Below, piece after piece: positions 15,109-23,094 of a stretch of DNA of 38,644 nucleotides. Position 1 is the first letter of the stretch. Each line of letters starts with the position of its first letter. The translations under genes were made by a program, and so were the position numbers. The notes beneath the pieces are model-generated. The model had not been told where the DNA came from. It searched no databases and worked only from the letters and a program-made list of their open reading frames with translations. This DNA is from Phycisphaerales bacterium (GTDB lineage: Bacteria > Planctomycetota > Phycisphaerae > Tepidisphaerales > Tepidisphaeraceae): contig JANYKD010000343.1 of NCBI GenBank assembly GCA_025361735.1, positions 1 to 38,644 of the forward strand. The letters are read 5' to 3'.

Positions 15109-17490
15109 CTACCGGTGCCATGCCGGGGCGAGAAAGCCACACGCCTCGTCGAACGTTGCCTTGCGGCGGAAGTCGGCCGGGTCGTACGCGGGAACCGCCG
15201 GGTCCGCCTTGAGCCATTGCGGATGCTGGCGCCCAAAGTAGCTGCCGTAGAACTGGTAGTTCGTATCGACCCAGCGGCTGACCCGCATCAGTTCCATCTT
15301 CGTCAGCATCTTCGAATGATCGTCTTTGGCATTCCTGGCATCCGCCGGATCGGTCAGGACCGCCATCAGCGTGCTCTTGGCACACCCCAGGCTCCGCGGC
15401 GGCAGATAGGCACCGTTGTAGTTGCCCCGATCGCCTTGCTGAAACGAGGTGAACTCCGCAATGAGCGGGCCGGCCAATTGCTTGCGGGCGAGCTCTTCAT
15501 AAGACGTGTTGTAGTACAGCGTCACTTCACCCGTCAGTTTCAATCCGCCGGCCGGGTCCTTGGCGCCGTGACACGAGACGCACTTGGCGTCCCAAAGCGG
15601 CTGCACATCGGCCGGGTAGTGAATGACCTGGCCCGCCCGGCCATCTCCGCCGTTTTCGACAAGATCGCACGGCTGCGGCTGCGGCACGCTCGGCGCCCGG
15701 GTCAGCGCCAGCGGCAGCCCCGGACGATCGGCAGCCGAAACGCTGTGGTTGGCCTGCCCGTGGCAACCCGTGCAGGAGCGCGTCTCGCCTGGCGCATAGT
15801 TGATGTACGTCCGCTCACGCTGCACCTCACGGAAATTCTCATCCAGTGCCTGCAGGAAGATGCTGCGGCGCGCCGGCACCACGAACTGCGCCGAGCCATC
15901 CTTCTCCACCGGCACCACGCCCCACTGCACGCGCGGCCACAGGGCGGCCTTCCAACTGGAACTGCTCAGCGATGGCGTCCAGCGCCGGCCGGTCGACCAG
16001 TATCGCGGCACCGCCTCGTTGATGCGGATCCACTTGATCGTCCCCGGCGCAACACTCTCCATGCCCTGGTAGATGTTCGATACCGTGCAGACGGCCTCGT
16101 TGGTCGCGGCGTATTTCTCATCTCGCGGCTGCCTGACCACCGGCGGAACCGGTTTGGCAACCAATGGCAGCGCGTGCCAGCAGGAAAGTTTTTCGTCCGC
16201 GTGAAGCAGCCGCCGGCCGCCTTTGGTGTCGATCAGATACAGGGCATAGGCATTGGCCACATTCTTGAAGTGGTCCGCCGAATTCACCTTGTAGGAAACC
16301 AGGAACTGATGATCGTTGATGGGATACGGATGCGTGAACAGGTGGCCATGGCGGCCTTCCGGATCCTGCACATACTTGCCATCCTCGGTGCGGAACCGCC
16401 AGCCCGGTTCCATGCGGCGCTGGACGAACACCTCCGGCGTGATATTGACGACCGACTCGCGTTCATCGCCCGCGATAAACCCCGGCTCGTCCGGATCCGG
16501 CCCGGGCACGCGCGAGCCCTTGCCCGTGTCGATGAGCAGAATCGCGCCCAGGCACCCGCCCTGCGGATAGTGGCAGCTCCCCACACTCACAAATCGCGTC
16601 GTGCTGCCGGGCATCGGCTGCGGGTACATGTAGACAGGTGTGGCATCGTCGGCCAGCCCGTACAGTTCCTGCGGCCGGCTCGCATCGGGATTCATCGACC
16701 AGATCGTCTTGGCGACACGCGCTCCCTTGTCGATGTATTCCCAGCGGTGATACGCCACCCGGCCATCATCCAGCACGACCGGGCAGAACTCGCTGACCGG
16801 GCTCTGCGTCAGTTGCTGAACGTGCGTCCCGTCCGCATCCATGCGGTGAAGATTCGGAGCCACCAGCGCGCCCGACCCGCCGCACAGGATCGTATGTTCG
16901 CAGCGTGTCGACGAGAACATGATGCCGCCATCCGGCAGATAGCACGGGTGGATGTCGTCCGTGTGCCACCCCTTGCGCCACCGGGCCGCCTTCTCCGCTT
17001 CATCCGGCGGCGGGAATGAAACCTGCCGCAGGTGCGTGCCGTCCGTGCTCACTTCCCAGACGCGAAAGCCCGAGCCGGGATCCTGCCGGAAATCAAAGAG
17101 CACCTTGCTCGCATCAAACGACAGGCTGATCTTCCCGATAAACCCCTTGCCTCCCGGCAGATCGGCCGCTTTCACCACCGGCCGTTCCGCGTGTGTGCGC
17201 GCGTTGTAGATATAGATGCCGTTGTCGGGCTGGAAGCGATCGGGACTGGTCCCATTGTCGATGTCGGTATAGTAGTGATCCGACGAGTAGGGCTTGCGCT
17301 TGATGAAGATGATCTCGTCAAAGCCCAGCTCCTTCGCCTCGACGGCCGCCTGCCCCGCCTCCGGCTTGTTCGCCGTCACGACGCCCCCCGGCCCATTCTC
17401 GGCCGCCCGGATGGCACCTCCCAGGTTCGCGATCCTCACGACACTGCACAGGGCGAAGGCCACCCACAGAGTTCTTGTTGCGTTTCGCAT
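15109..17490 (-). CDS. HzsA-related di-heme c-type protein with beta-propeller-like N-terminal part
   Basis: 793 residues. A signal peptide (RNATRTLWVAFALCSV) directs export. The N-terminal 500 residues have propeller-type repeats such as FDASKVLFDF and HPCYLPDGGIMFSSTR, like the non-heme part of hydrazine synthase subunit alpha (HzsA). Two c-type heme sites follow: C573-TG-CH577 and C637-VS-CH641. HzsA relatives occur widely in planctomycetes that do not perform anammox, and their reaction is unknown; no beta or gamma hydrazine synthase genes are here. The start at 17490 fits the signal peptide; an upstream ATG at 17532 has no SD. The C-terminal region ends near GSYFGRQHPQW and may bind further ligands. 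Confidence 0.82.
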   Translation of the reverse strand: MRNATRTLWVAFALCSVVRIANLGGAIRAAENGPGGVVTANKPEAGQAAVEAKELGFDEIIFIKRKPYSSDHYYTDIDNGTSPDRFQPDNGIYIYNARTHAERPVVKAADLPGGKGFIGKISLSFDASKVLFDFRQDPGSGFRVWEVSTDGTHLRQVSFPPPDEAEKAARWRKGWHTDDIHPCYLPDGGIMFSSTRCEHTILCGGSGALVAPNLHRMDADGTHVQQLTQSPVSEFCPVVLDDGRVAYHRWEYIDKGARVAKTIWSMNPDASRPQELYGLADDATPVYMYPQPMPGSTTRFVSVGSCHYPQGGCLGAILLIDTGKGSRVPGPDPDEPGFIAGDERESVVNITPEVFVQRRMEPGWRFRTEDGKYVQDPEGRHGHLFTHPYPINDHQFLVSYKVNSADHFKNVANAYALYLIDTKGGRRLLHADEKLSCWHALPLVAKPVPPVVRQPRDEKYAATNEAVCTVSNIYQGMESVAPGTIKWIRINEAVPRYWSTGRRWTPSLSSSSWKAALWPRVQWGVVPVEKDGSAQFVVPARRSIFLQALDENFREVQRERTYINYAPGETRSCTGCHGQANHSVSAADRPGLPLALTRAPSVPQPQPCDLVENGGDGRAGQVIHYPADVQPLWDAKCVSCHGAKDPAGGLKLTGEVTLYYNTSYEELARKQLAGPLIAEFTSFQQGDRGNYNGAYLPPRSLGCAKSTLMAVLTDPADARNAKDDHSKMLTKMELMRVSRWVDTNYQFYGSYFGRQHPQWLKADPAVPAYDPADFRRKATFDEACGFLAPAWHR

Positions 17491-17673
17491 CAGAAATCCA
17501 TCCGGCAAGAGAGTGTGATGCATTCGGGACATGCGGGGAGTTGGCTCCCTGCCAGATGGGGAGTCTATCAGGAAGAAGTGATCAGGATCAAGGTACAGTC
17601 GAGTTGAGCGTGTCGGCCGCGGATATCGCGGATCACCCAGCGTGAGCTACGCCCGCAACCAGAGGCAGACAAA

Positions 17674-17747
17674 GGCAGAAACATGGGAGGTAAAAGATGA
17701 ATCGGATGGGATGACGGTATTCATTTTTTACCTGCCATGTTTTTGCC
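17674..17747. repeat. 29-bp imperfect inverted repeat
   Basis: Left arm 17674-17702 starts GGCAGAAACATGG and ends GATGAAT; right arm 17719-17747 is its reverse complement with about four mismatches. The 16-bp centre is GC-richer. It could be a cruciform or a MITE-like remnant. Confidence 0.75.
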
Positions 17748-18007
17748 AGCGATCCGATTTCCGGGCACCAGAAATCCTCGCACGCTGCGACGATTCTGAT
17801 GGATTGTGGCACGGATGAGGGTAAGAGGCGGGCTGCGTAGTCAGTGTGGGCGTCGTCAGTAGCCGGAGACAAGACGCCGGTGCGGCCGAGTGGGCTGGGG
17901 GAGGCAGGAAAAGTATTTCTCGTGGTTGGCGGTGCCGTTGTATCTGTAAGTTGTTTATTAGCAGACTCTTACGGCGCATGTCGTGCTCGCTGGCTGTCTG
18001 AAAAAGC

Positions 18008-18112
18008 GGGTCCTTTGAGTGTCCCGAAGAGGTCCTTTCGGGTCCCTTGGAGGTCCTTACCGTGTCCCGGAAATGTCCTTTCGGGTCCCGGGGAGGTCCT
18101 TTTCGGAAGGAC
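18008..18112 (-). repeat. Helically phased GTCC/GGAC array (locus 1)
   Basis: GTCC occurs at 18010, 18021, 18032, 18042, 18053, 18064, 18075, 18085 and 18096: nine motifs spaced 10-11 bp, mean 10.75. A superimposed 21-22-bp unit (GGTCCTT alternating with GTCCC) is visible. In the direction of the nearby promoter (minus strand) the motif is GGAC and a TTTTT run follows the array. No protein is implied because the period is not a multiple of three. Confidence 0.75.
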
Positions 18113-18242
18113 CGGTCATCGCCACCAGGCATCTGTTGAGAAGCGGACTTATTCGGTTGAGAAAGAGCGGCGGCATGAGACGATGTCTCACCCCGAGATG
18201 CTCGAAAGCCAACTGGCTGTCAGAGCGAGAATGCAACTTTGA

Positions 18243-18272
18243 ATTGTATCTAATGGTTAGGTATTATGTCAA
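18243..18272 (-). promoter_or_regulatory. Promoter-like sequence upstream of phased array locus 1
   Basis: On the minus strand TTGACA, an 18-bp spacer containing ACCTAAC, then TACAAT. It points toward the GTCC/GGAC array about 130 bp away. Similar sequences sit at 19255-19283 and 36709-36737 before the other two arrays. Confidence 0.6.
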
Positions 18273-18289
18273 GAGGGCATTGGATAAAT

Positions 18290-18326
18290 GTTAGTTGATG
18301 GTTGAAAGTTGATAGTTGATAGTGGG
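18290..18326 (+). repeat. TTGATAG-type heptanucleotide repeat
   Basis: About four to five units of TTGATAG/TTGATGG/TTGAAAG in tandem. Related hairpin-forming copies lie at 27178-27264 and 28760-28834. Confidence 0.75.
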
Positions 18327-18585
18327 CGGCAACGGAGTGGTTGAGGGTGGCGGGTTGTGATTGGGTGCGGCGGCGATGCGGGCGCCGGCCGGCAGCTGCG
18401 GGCGTCACAGCCCACGATCTGTGTCCGCGTTTCATTCCGTCCTATTCCTTGCTTTGTCGCGAGCGTCCGAGCGTCGGCCGCGTATCCCGGCCCAATAGCC
18501 GCCAAACGCGCGGCGCGTTATGCTTAACGGACGCCGATATCCCGCACGCCGCGAGGATCCGTCGCCACTCGCCGAAAGGCCCACC

Positions 18586-18912
18586 ATGAACCGCACATTC
18601 ATCACCATCGTGCTGACCGCCCTGGTCACGTCGGCTTGCTGGTATGTTGCCACGGAGTTGCGCCACAGCATCCAACGGGTTTGGCTGATCAGTTCCGTCA
18701 AGGCTCCGGGAAGCAGGGCGCTGGCCGAGATCGAGGCCGATCTTCTTGCCGGCCGATCCGACGCCGCCAAAGCCAAACTCGCGGCCCTGCGGAAACAGTG
18801 GGACGTCTTCGACAGCGAGCCCGAATTCACCGGACCGGCCATCGGCAACATCGCTACCGACTTCCAGCAGATCGGCAGCGCGCCGGATGCTCCAAAACAG
18901 CCTGAACAATAG
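18586..18912 (+). CDS. Small membrane-anchored hypothetical protein
   Basis: 108 residues from an ATG preceded by AAAGG. An N-terminal hydrophobic segment (TFITIVLTALVTSACWYVA) acts as anchor or signal; the rest is predicted outside and helical (AEIEADLLAGRSDAAKAKLAALRKQW), ending in a proline/glutamine-rich tail. No family recognised. The downstream 75-residue gene is 35 bp away in the same direction. Confidence 0.55.
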   Translation: MNRTFITIVLTALVTSACWYVATELRHSIQRVWLISSVKAPGSRALAEIEADLLAGRSDAAKAKLAALRKQWDVFDSEPEFTGPAIGNIATDFQQIGSAPDAPKQPEQ

Positions 18913-18947
18913 TCGCCGTTCATCCTCAATTCAGCACGAGGTTTTCC

Positions 18948-19175
18948 ATGGCCATATTTGACTCAAACGACCCGGACGCCGGCAAGACTATGCGCCAGAT
19001 GTTCGGACCAGGCCAGGTGGACCAGCAAATTCGCCAGGCGATCCATCTGTGTTGGATGATGCTCCCGGATGATCGCAAGACGGTTGACGAACTCGAAAAA
19101 CAGATGCGCCGGATCATCGACCGCGCCTTCCGGGATCTCCTTGAAGACTCCGAGCAATTTGGCCTCGAAAAGTAA
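18948..19175 (+). CDS. Small conserved-looking hypothetical protein
   Basis: 75 residues with GAGG nine bases before the ATG. It is all-helical, acidic and soluble: VDQQIRQAIHLCWMMLPDDRKTVDELEKQMRRIIDRAFRDLLED. The pattern suggests a small helical bundle. Function unknown; probably co-transcribed with the membrane-anchored protein before it. Confidence 0.65.
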   Translation: MAIFDSNDPDAGKTMRQMFGPGQVDQQIRQAIHLCWMMLPDDRKTVDELEKQMRRIIDRAFRDLLEDSEQFGLEK

Positions 19176-19254
19176 GGCGTCGCTCGCCAAACCGAACGCT
19201 GCGCCCCAAAACCAGGCTGTTCCCCTGCCCCGTACAAAAACCGTAAGTCATCCC

Positions 19255-19283
19255 TTGACGAAACCTAACGTAACACATACAAT
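19255..19283 (+). promoter_or_regulatory. Promoter-like sequence upstream of phased array locus 2
   Basis: TTGACG (19255-19260), 17-bp spacer with ACCTAAC, TACAAT (19278-19283). The expected start of transcription is near 19290, where an ATG also lies. Confidence 0.65.
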
Positions 19284-19345
19284 GCCCACATGACCGCCGC
19301 TGTCAACCACGCGCCCTGGCGGCCGGCGACGACCTTGGCCCGCAC

Positions 19346-19437
19346 GGGGCGATATGAGGAGGACTTGGGGAGTTTGGGCGGCTCTCTGGGGGAGACTTGG
19401 GGGTTGGTTTGGGGGCGCTTTGGGGGTGTTTTTTTCG
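19346..19437 (+). repeat. Helically phased G-run array (locus 2)
   Basis: Runs of three to five G start at 19346, 19367, 19376, 19388, 19399, 19411 and 19422, with a GAGGAGG at about 19357: spacing 9-12 bp, mean about 10.9. TTTTTTT follows at 19430-19436. The segment GGTTTGGGGGCGCTTTGGGG is shared exactly with locus 3. It could also fold as a G-quadruplex. Confidence 0.75.
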
Positions 19438-19652
19438 CCCCGTCATCCACATTAGAAATCACGCAAGCCAAACAGTATAAAGCACTTATGCATCAACCAA
19501 GCCTGACGTCATCGCGCAAATAGAATACTTTGTTCCCGTCGCACAATCCCGTCATTCGAGTTTCCAGTTTCGTCATTCTCCTCAGTTTCCTCTTCAACAT
19601 TTCCCGGATTCCGATTTACTTAACATTGTAAAATAAATATGCTGAGGAACCT

Positions 19653-21977
19653 ATGACCACCACCCAATCCATCGCGTGCGTCCTCTTGACGGCTCTTGCC
19701 CTCGGCGCGGCCGCCGATTCGTCGATCCTGCCGGCCGGGAAGCTTAAGGCCAAGCCGGCCGTCACACCGACGGTGCAGCCGTTTGAACTCACGGACGTCC
19801 GTCTCCTCGACGGCCCCTTCAAACGCGCCATGGAACTCAACGGCAAGTACATCCTCTCGCTGGATCCCGATCAACTCCTGCACACCTTCCGCCTCAACGC
19901 CGGCCTGGCTTCCACCGCCAAGCCGCTCGGCGGCTGGGAAGAGCCCAAGGGCGAACTGCGCGGCCATTTCGTCGGGCACTACCTCTCGGCCTGCGCCCTC
20001 ATGTACGCCAGCACCGGCGATGCCCGCTATAAGGAAAAAGGGGACGCCATTGTGAAGGGACTGGCCGAAGTGCAGGCCAAACTCGGCAGCGGATACCTCA
20101 GCGCCTATCCCGAAACCTTCTTCGACCGCGTCGAGGCCCGCCAGCGAGTCTGGGCGCCATACTACACGCTCCACAAGATTTACGCCGGGCTGATCGACAT
20201 GTACATCCTCTGCGACAACAAGCAGGCGCTCGACACCGTCTGCAAATTCGCCGACTGGGTCATCGCCCGCAACGCCAAACTGACCGATGCGCAAATGCAG
20301 AACATGCTTGGCGAAGAACATGGCGGCATGAACGAAACCCTGGCCAACCTCTACGCGGTCACAGGTGAAGCCAAATACCTCGCCATCGCCAAGCGCTTCA
20401 ACCACCTCGCCGTCATCACCCCGGCCACCCAGAAGCAGGACAAGCTCACCGGCCTGCACGCCAACACCCAGATCCCCAAGTTCGTCGGCACGGCCCGCGA
20501 ATATGAACTGACCGGCGACGAATCGCTCCACACGGCCTCGCTGTTCTTCTGGGACACGGTCGTCCATGAACGCTCCTACGTCATCGGCGGCCACAGCGAC
20601 GGCGAACACTTCTCGCCCAAGGAAAAGCTCTCCCAGGCCTTCGGCCCCAGCACCACCGAAACCTGCAACACCTACAACATGCTCAAGCTCACGCGGCACA
20701 TCTTCGCGTGGGATCCGAAGGTGGAGACGGCCGACTATTACGAACGCGCCCTCTACAACCACATCCTCGCCTCGCAGAATCCCGAAGATGGCATGACCTG
20801 CTACTACGTGCCGCTGCGGCCGGGTTCCCACAAGACCTACAGCACGCCGCTGAGTTCCTTCTGGTGCTGCACGGGCACCGGCGTGGAGAACCACGCCAAG
20901 TATGGCGATTCGATCTATTTCCACGACGACCAGACACTCTACGTGAACCTCTTCATCGCCTCGGAACTCGCCTGGAAAGCCAAGGGCGTGAAGTTGCGCC
21001 AGGAGACGAGCTATCCCGACGTACCCTCGACGAAGTTGACGCTGACCTGCGATGCGCCGGCCAAGTTCACCGTGAAACTGCGGCACCCGACCTGGGCTCA
21101 AAAAGGCGTGCAAGCTAAGGTGAACGGCGAGGTACAGGCGATCACCGCCAAGCCCGGCGAATGGGTCGCGCTCAATCGCACCTGGAAAACCGGCGACACG
21201 ATCGAGTTGACCGTTCCCTTCACGCTCCGCAAGGAGGGCTTCCGCGACAACGCCAACCGCTTCGCCCTGCTCGATGGCCCGATCGTGCTGTCGGCACAGG
21301 TGGATACGAAGAAGCCGATGCCGGCGATTGTCTCCGCCGACACGGAACTGCTGGCCGACATCAAGCCGGCCGCCGACAAGCCGCTGACCTTCACCGGCCC
21401 GGCCGGGCAGTTCCGCGTTCCCGGCGCCCCCGGCGGCGTGGCGCTCGAACCCTTCTTCCGCATGCACGGCGGCCGGAGCTACACCGTCTACTTCGATTCC
21501 TTCACACCGGAATTGTGGGATAAGAAACAGGAGGCGTACAAGGCGCAGCAGGCCCGCGAAAAGGAACTGGAAGCCCGCACGGTGGATTCGGTGCGCCCTG
21601 GCGAAGAGCAGCACGAGCGCGATCACGCCGTGAAGTCCAGCAAGAGCGGGGCCGGCGACTTCGGCGACCGCAAGTATCGCGACGCCCGCGACAGCGGCTG
21701 GTTCTCCTGGGAACTGAAGGTGCAACCCGACCAGCCGCAGGAACTGTGGGTGACCTACTGGGGCAGCGACGGCAACCGGTCGTTCGATGTTCTCATCGAC
21801 GGCGTCAAACTGACGACGCAGAAGCTGGCCAACAACAAGCCGAACGAGTTCTACGACGAGAAGACCGCGATTCCCGCCGAGATGCTCAAGGGCAAGAGCA
21901 AGATCACGGTGAAGTTCCAGTCGCCCCCGGCCGGCTGGGCCGGCGGCGTGTTCGGGATTCGGGTGATGCGTCCGTAG
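19653..21977 (+). CDS. GH127-type beta-L-arabinofuranosidase, secreted
   Basis: 774 residues with an N-terminal signal peptide. The family's (alpha/alpha)6 catalytic domain is clear: LTDVRLLDGPFKRAM, GGWEEPKGELRGHFVGHYLSA and the active-site set Glu318 (GEHF), Glu336 and Cys338 (ETCNTYNML), Cys405 and Cys406 (WCCTGTGVEN). In the Bifidobacterium enzyme HypBA1 the corresponding cysteines and glutamate bind zinc, and the first of the paired cysteines is the nucleophile, so all catalytic residues are present. A beta-sandwich follows, then a C-terminal DUF6805-like domain (WGSDGNRSFDVLIDG). It should release L-arabinofuranose from plant glycans. GAGG lies seven bases before the start. Its TAG stop is part of a GTAGGG repeat-like sequence. 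Confidence 0.92.
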   Translation: MTTTQSIACVLLTALALGAAADSSILPAGKLKAKPAVTPTVQPFELTDVRLLDGPFKRAMELNGKYILSLDPDQLLHTFRLNAGLASTAKPLGGWEEPKGELRGHFVGHYLSACALMYASTGDARYKEKGDAIVKGLAEVQAKLGSGYLSAYPETFFDRVEARQRVWAPYYTLHKIYAGLIDMYILCDNKQALDTVCKFADWVIARNAKLTDAQMQNMLGEEHGGMNETLANLYAVTGEAKYLAIAKRFNHLAVITPATQKQDKLTGLHANTQIPKFVGTAREYELTGDESLHTASLFFWDTVVHERSYVIGGHSDGEHFSPKEKLSQAFGPSTTETCNTYNMLKLTRHIFAWDPKVETADYYERALYNHILASQNPEDGMTCYYVPLRPGSHKTYSTPLSSFWCCTGTGVENHAKYGDSIYFHDDQTLYVNLFIASELAWKAKGVKLRQETSYPDVPSTKLTLTCDAPAKFTVKLRHPTWAQKGVQAKVNGEVQAITAKPGEWVALNRTWKTGDTIELTVPFTLRKEGFRDNANRFALLDGPIVLSAQVDTKKPMPAIVSADTELLADIKPAADKPLTFTGPAGQFRVPGAPGGVALEPFFRMHGGRSYTVYFDSFTPELWDKKQEAYKAQQAREKELEARTVDSVRPGEEQHERDHAVKSSKSGAGDFGDRKYRDARDSGWFSWELKVQPDQPQELWVTYWGSDGNRSFDVLIDGVKLTTQKLANNKPNEFYDEKTAIPAEMLKGKSKITVKFQSPPAGWAGGVFGIRVMRP

Positions 21978-21994
21978 GGTCCGGACTGCGACCC
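21974..21994 (+). repeat. GTAG-headed weak palindrome at GH127 gene end
   Basis: GTAG followed by GGTC-CGGACTGC-GACC; the TAG is the GH127 stop. A TTCCGTTTTA tail follows, so it may also work as a terminator. The palindrome is weaker than the other GTAG elements. Confidence 0.45.
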
Positions 21995-22016
21995 TTCCGT
22001 TTTATGCAAGGAGCTT

Positions 22017-22171
22017 GAAACACAGAGATCACCGAGACCCGTTTGGTCGTTTCAAACCATCAGGCGAATCGGAATCATGCGTTCCGCGGTTGTCTCCAGG
22101 CGTAGACGCACTTGCTGGATTACTCAAGCCGCTTCCGCAAACCGAGCAGGTCTCTGTGATCTCTGTGTTTC
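22017..22171. repeat. 155-bp MITE-like element with 23-bp inverted ends
   Basis: Left end 22017-22039 (GAAACACAGAGATCACCGAG...) and right end 22149-22171 are reverse complements with one mismatch, enclosing about 110 bp without coding features. It lies 75 bp before the esterase start. Confidence 0.75.
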
Positions 22172-22245
22172 ACGTCCGAACGAGTAGCCACAAACGCCGG
22201 CCTTCGCGGTATTACTCTCGACAATCCATTTCAACGGAGCAACTG

Positions 22246-22998
22246 ATGAAGAACTGCAACATAATCGTGGCGACGGCCCTTCTGGCCCTGCTTCCCGCGG
22301 GTCTTGCATGGTCCCAGCAGAAACCCGAACCGGGCCAGCACGCCCAGGTCTTTGAAAAACAGATCAGCGTCAAACTCAGCTACCTCCTCTTCCTGCCCGA
22401 GGACTACGGCAAGGATCCCGCGAAGAAGTGGCCGCTGATCCTCTTTCTCCACGGCGCCGGCGAACGCGGCGACGACGTCACCAAGGTGAAAGTCCATGGC
22501 CCACCGAAGATCGTGGAAACAAAGAAGGACTTCCCCTTCATCGTGGTTTCACCGCAATGCCCGGCCAACAGTTGGTGGAATCCCTTCGAACTCAACGCCC
22601 TGCTCGACAGCGTGATGGCGTCCAACAAGGTCGATCCCGACCGCGTCTATCTGACCGGCCTGTCGATGGGAGGATTCGGCACATGGGAAATGATCTCGCG
22701 CTACCCGCAGCGCTTCGCGGCCATCGCACCGATCTGCGGCGCGGGCAACCCGGCCATGGTCCGCCGCTTCAAGGACGTTCCCGCCTGGGTCTTCCACGGC
22801 GACAAGGATCCCACCGTGCCGGTGTCCAGCAGCGACGAGATGGTCGAGGCCATGAAAAAGGCCGGCTGCGAAGTGAAGTACACCCGCTACGAAGGCGTCG
22901 GCCACGATTCCTGGACCGCCAGCTACGCCAACCAGGAACTCTACGATTGGTTCCTGGCGCACAAGCGAGTTGAAAAGAAGTCGGCGGAAAAGAAGTAG
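22246..22998 (+). CDS. Secreted alpha/beta-hydrolase (esterase, prolyl-oligopeptidase-like)
   Basis: 250 residues. A signal peptide (NIIVATALLALLPAGLAWSQ) is followed by an alpha/beta-hydrolase domain: LFLHGAGERGDD (oxyanion region), nucleophile Ser140 in GLSMGGFG, acid Asp188 in HGDKDPTVP and His220 in GVGHDSW. It resembles the planctomycete phospholipase/carboxylesterase-like proteins that often accompany glycoside hydrolases and may remove acyl groups from polysaccharides; that role is an inference from its place after GH127. GGAG precedes the start; upstream codons to 22015 run through a MITE-like repeat and are not used. Confidence 0.87.
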   Translation: MKNCNIIVATALLALLPAGLAWSQQKPEPGQHAQVFEKQISVKLSYLLFLPEDYGKDPAKKWPLILFLHGAGERGDDVTKVKVHGPPKIVETKKDFPFIVVSPQCPANSWWNPFELNALLDSVMASNKVDPDRVYLTGLSMGGFGTWEMISRYPQRFAAIAPICGAGNPAMVRRFKDVPAWVFHGDKDPTVPVSSSDEMVEAMKKAGCEVKYTRYEGVGHDSWTASYANQELYDWFLAHKRVEKKSAEKK

Positions 22999-23017
22999 TG
23001 ATCCGAGCCGCGATCAA

Positions 23018-23041
23018 GTAGGGCCGGCGTCCTCGCCGGCC
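23018..23041 (+). repeat. GTAG-headed palindromic repeat
   Basis: GTAG then GGCCGGCG-TCCT-CGCCGGCC. It lies 20 bp past the esterase stop in the convergent gap and could act in transcript ending. Confidence 0.75.
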
Positions 23042-23094
23042 TTCCTGAAGCGTGAATCGTCCGGTATTGCGAGCCCGCGGGGACGCTGCCACTA

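Larger units (their letters stand above)
17491..18585. other. 1.1-kb gene-free, repeat-rich region
   Basis: No plausible coding sequence. It holds a 29-bp inverted repeat (17674-17747), an array of GTCC motifs at 11-bp spacing (18008-18112), a promoter-like sequence reading left (18243-18272) and heptanucleotide repeats (18290-18326). Open frames through it cross the repeats and show no protein-like pattern. Confidence 0.65.
19176..19652. other. Intergenic region with phased-array locus 2
   Basis: Contains a promoter-like sequence, an array of G runs at 11-bp spacing, and then about 200 bp of AT-richer sequence leading to the GH127 gene. A 77-codon frame from 19290 crosses the array; it is judged a by-product of the repeat. 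Confidence 0.6.

Noticed and set aside
15079-17019. 646-codon plus frame opposite the HzsA-like gene
   Set aside because: Arg/His/Pro-rich shadow of a gene with two heme motifs and a signal peptide.
19290-19523. 77-codon frame crossing phased array locus 2
   Set aside because: Its Gly/Trp/Leu-rich centre is just the translated 11-bp array, which rotates through all frames; locus 3 does not keep a matching frame.
19620-21725. 701-codon open frame opposite the GH127 gene
   Set aside because: It is antisense to a gene with complete catalytic motifs; its Gly/Ala/Val/Arg-rich translation is typical of high-GC shadow frames.
22015-22245. N-terminal extension of the esterase
   Set aside because: The extension translates the inverted-repeat element; the SD and signal peptide support 22246.
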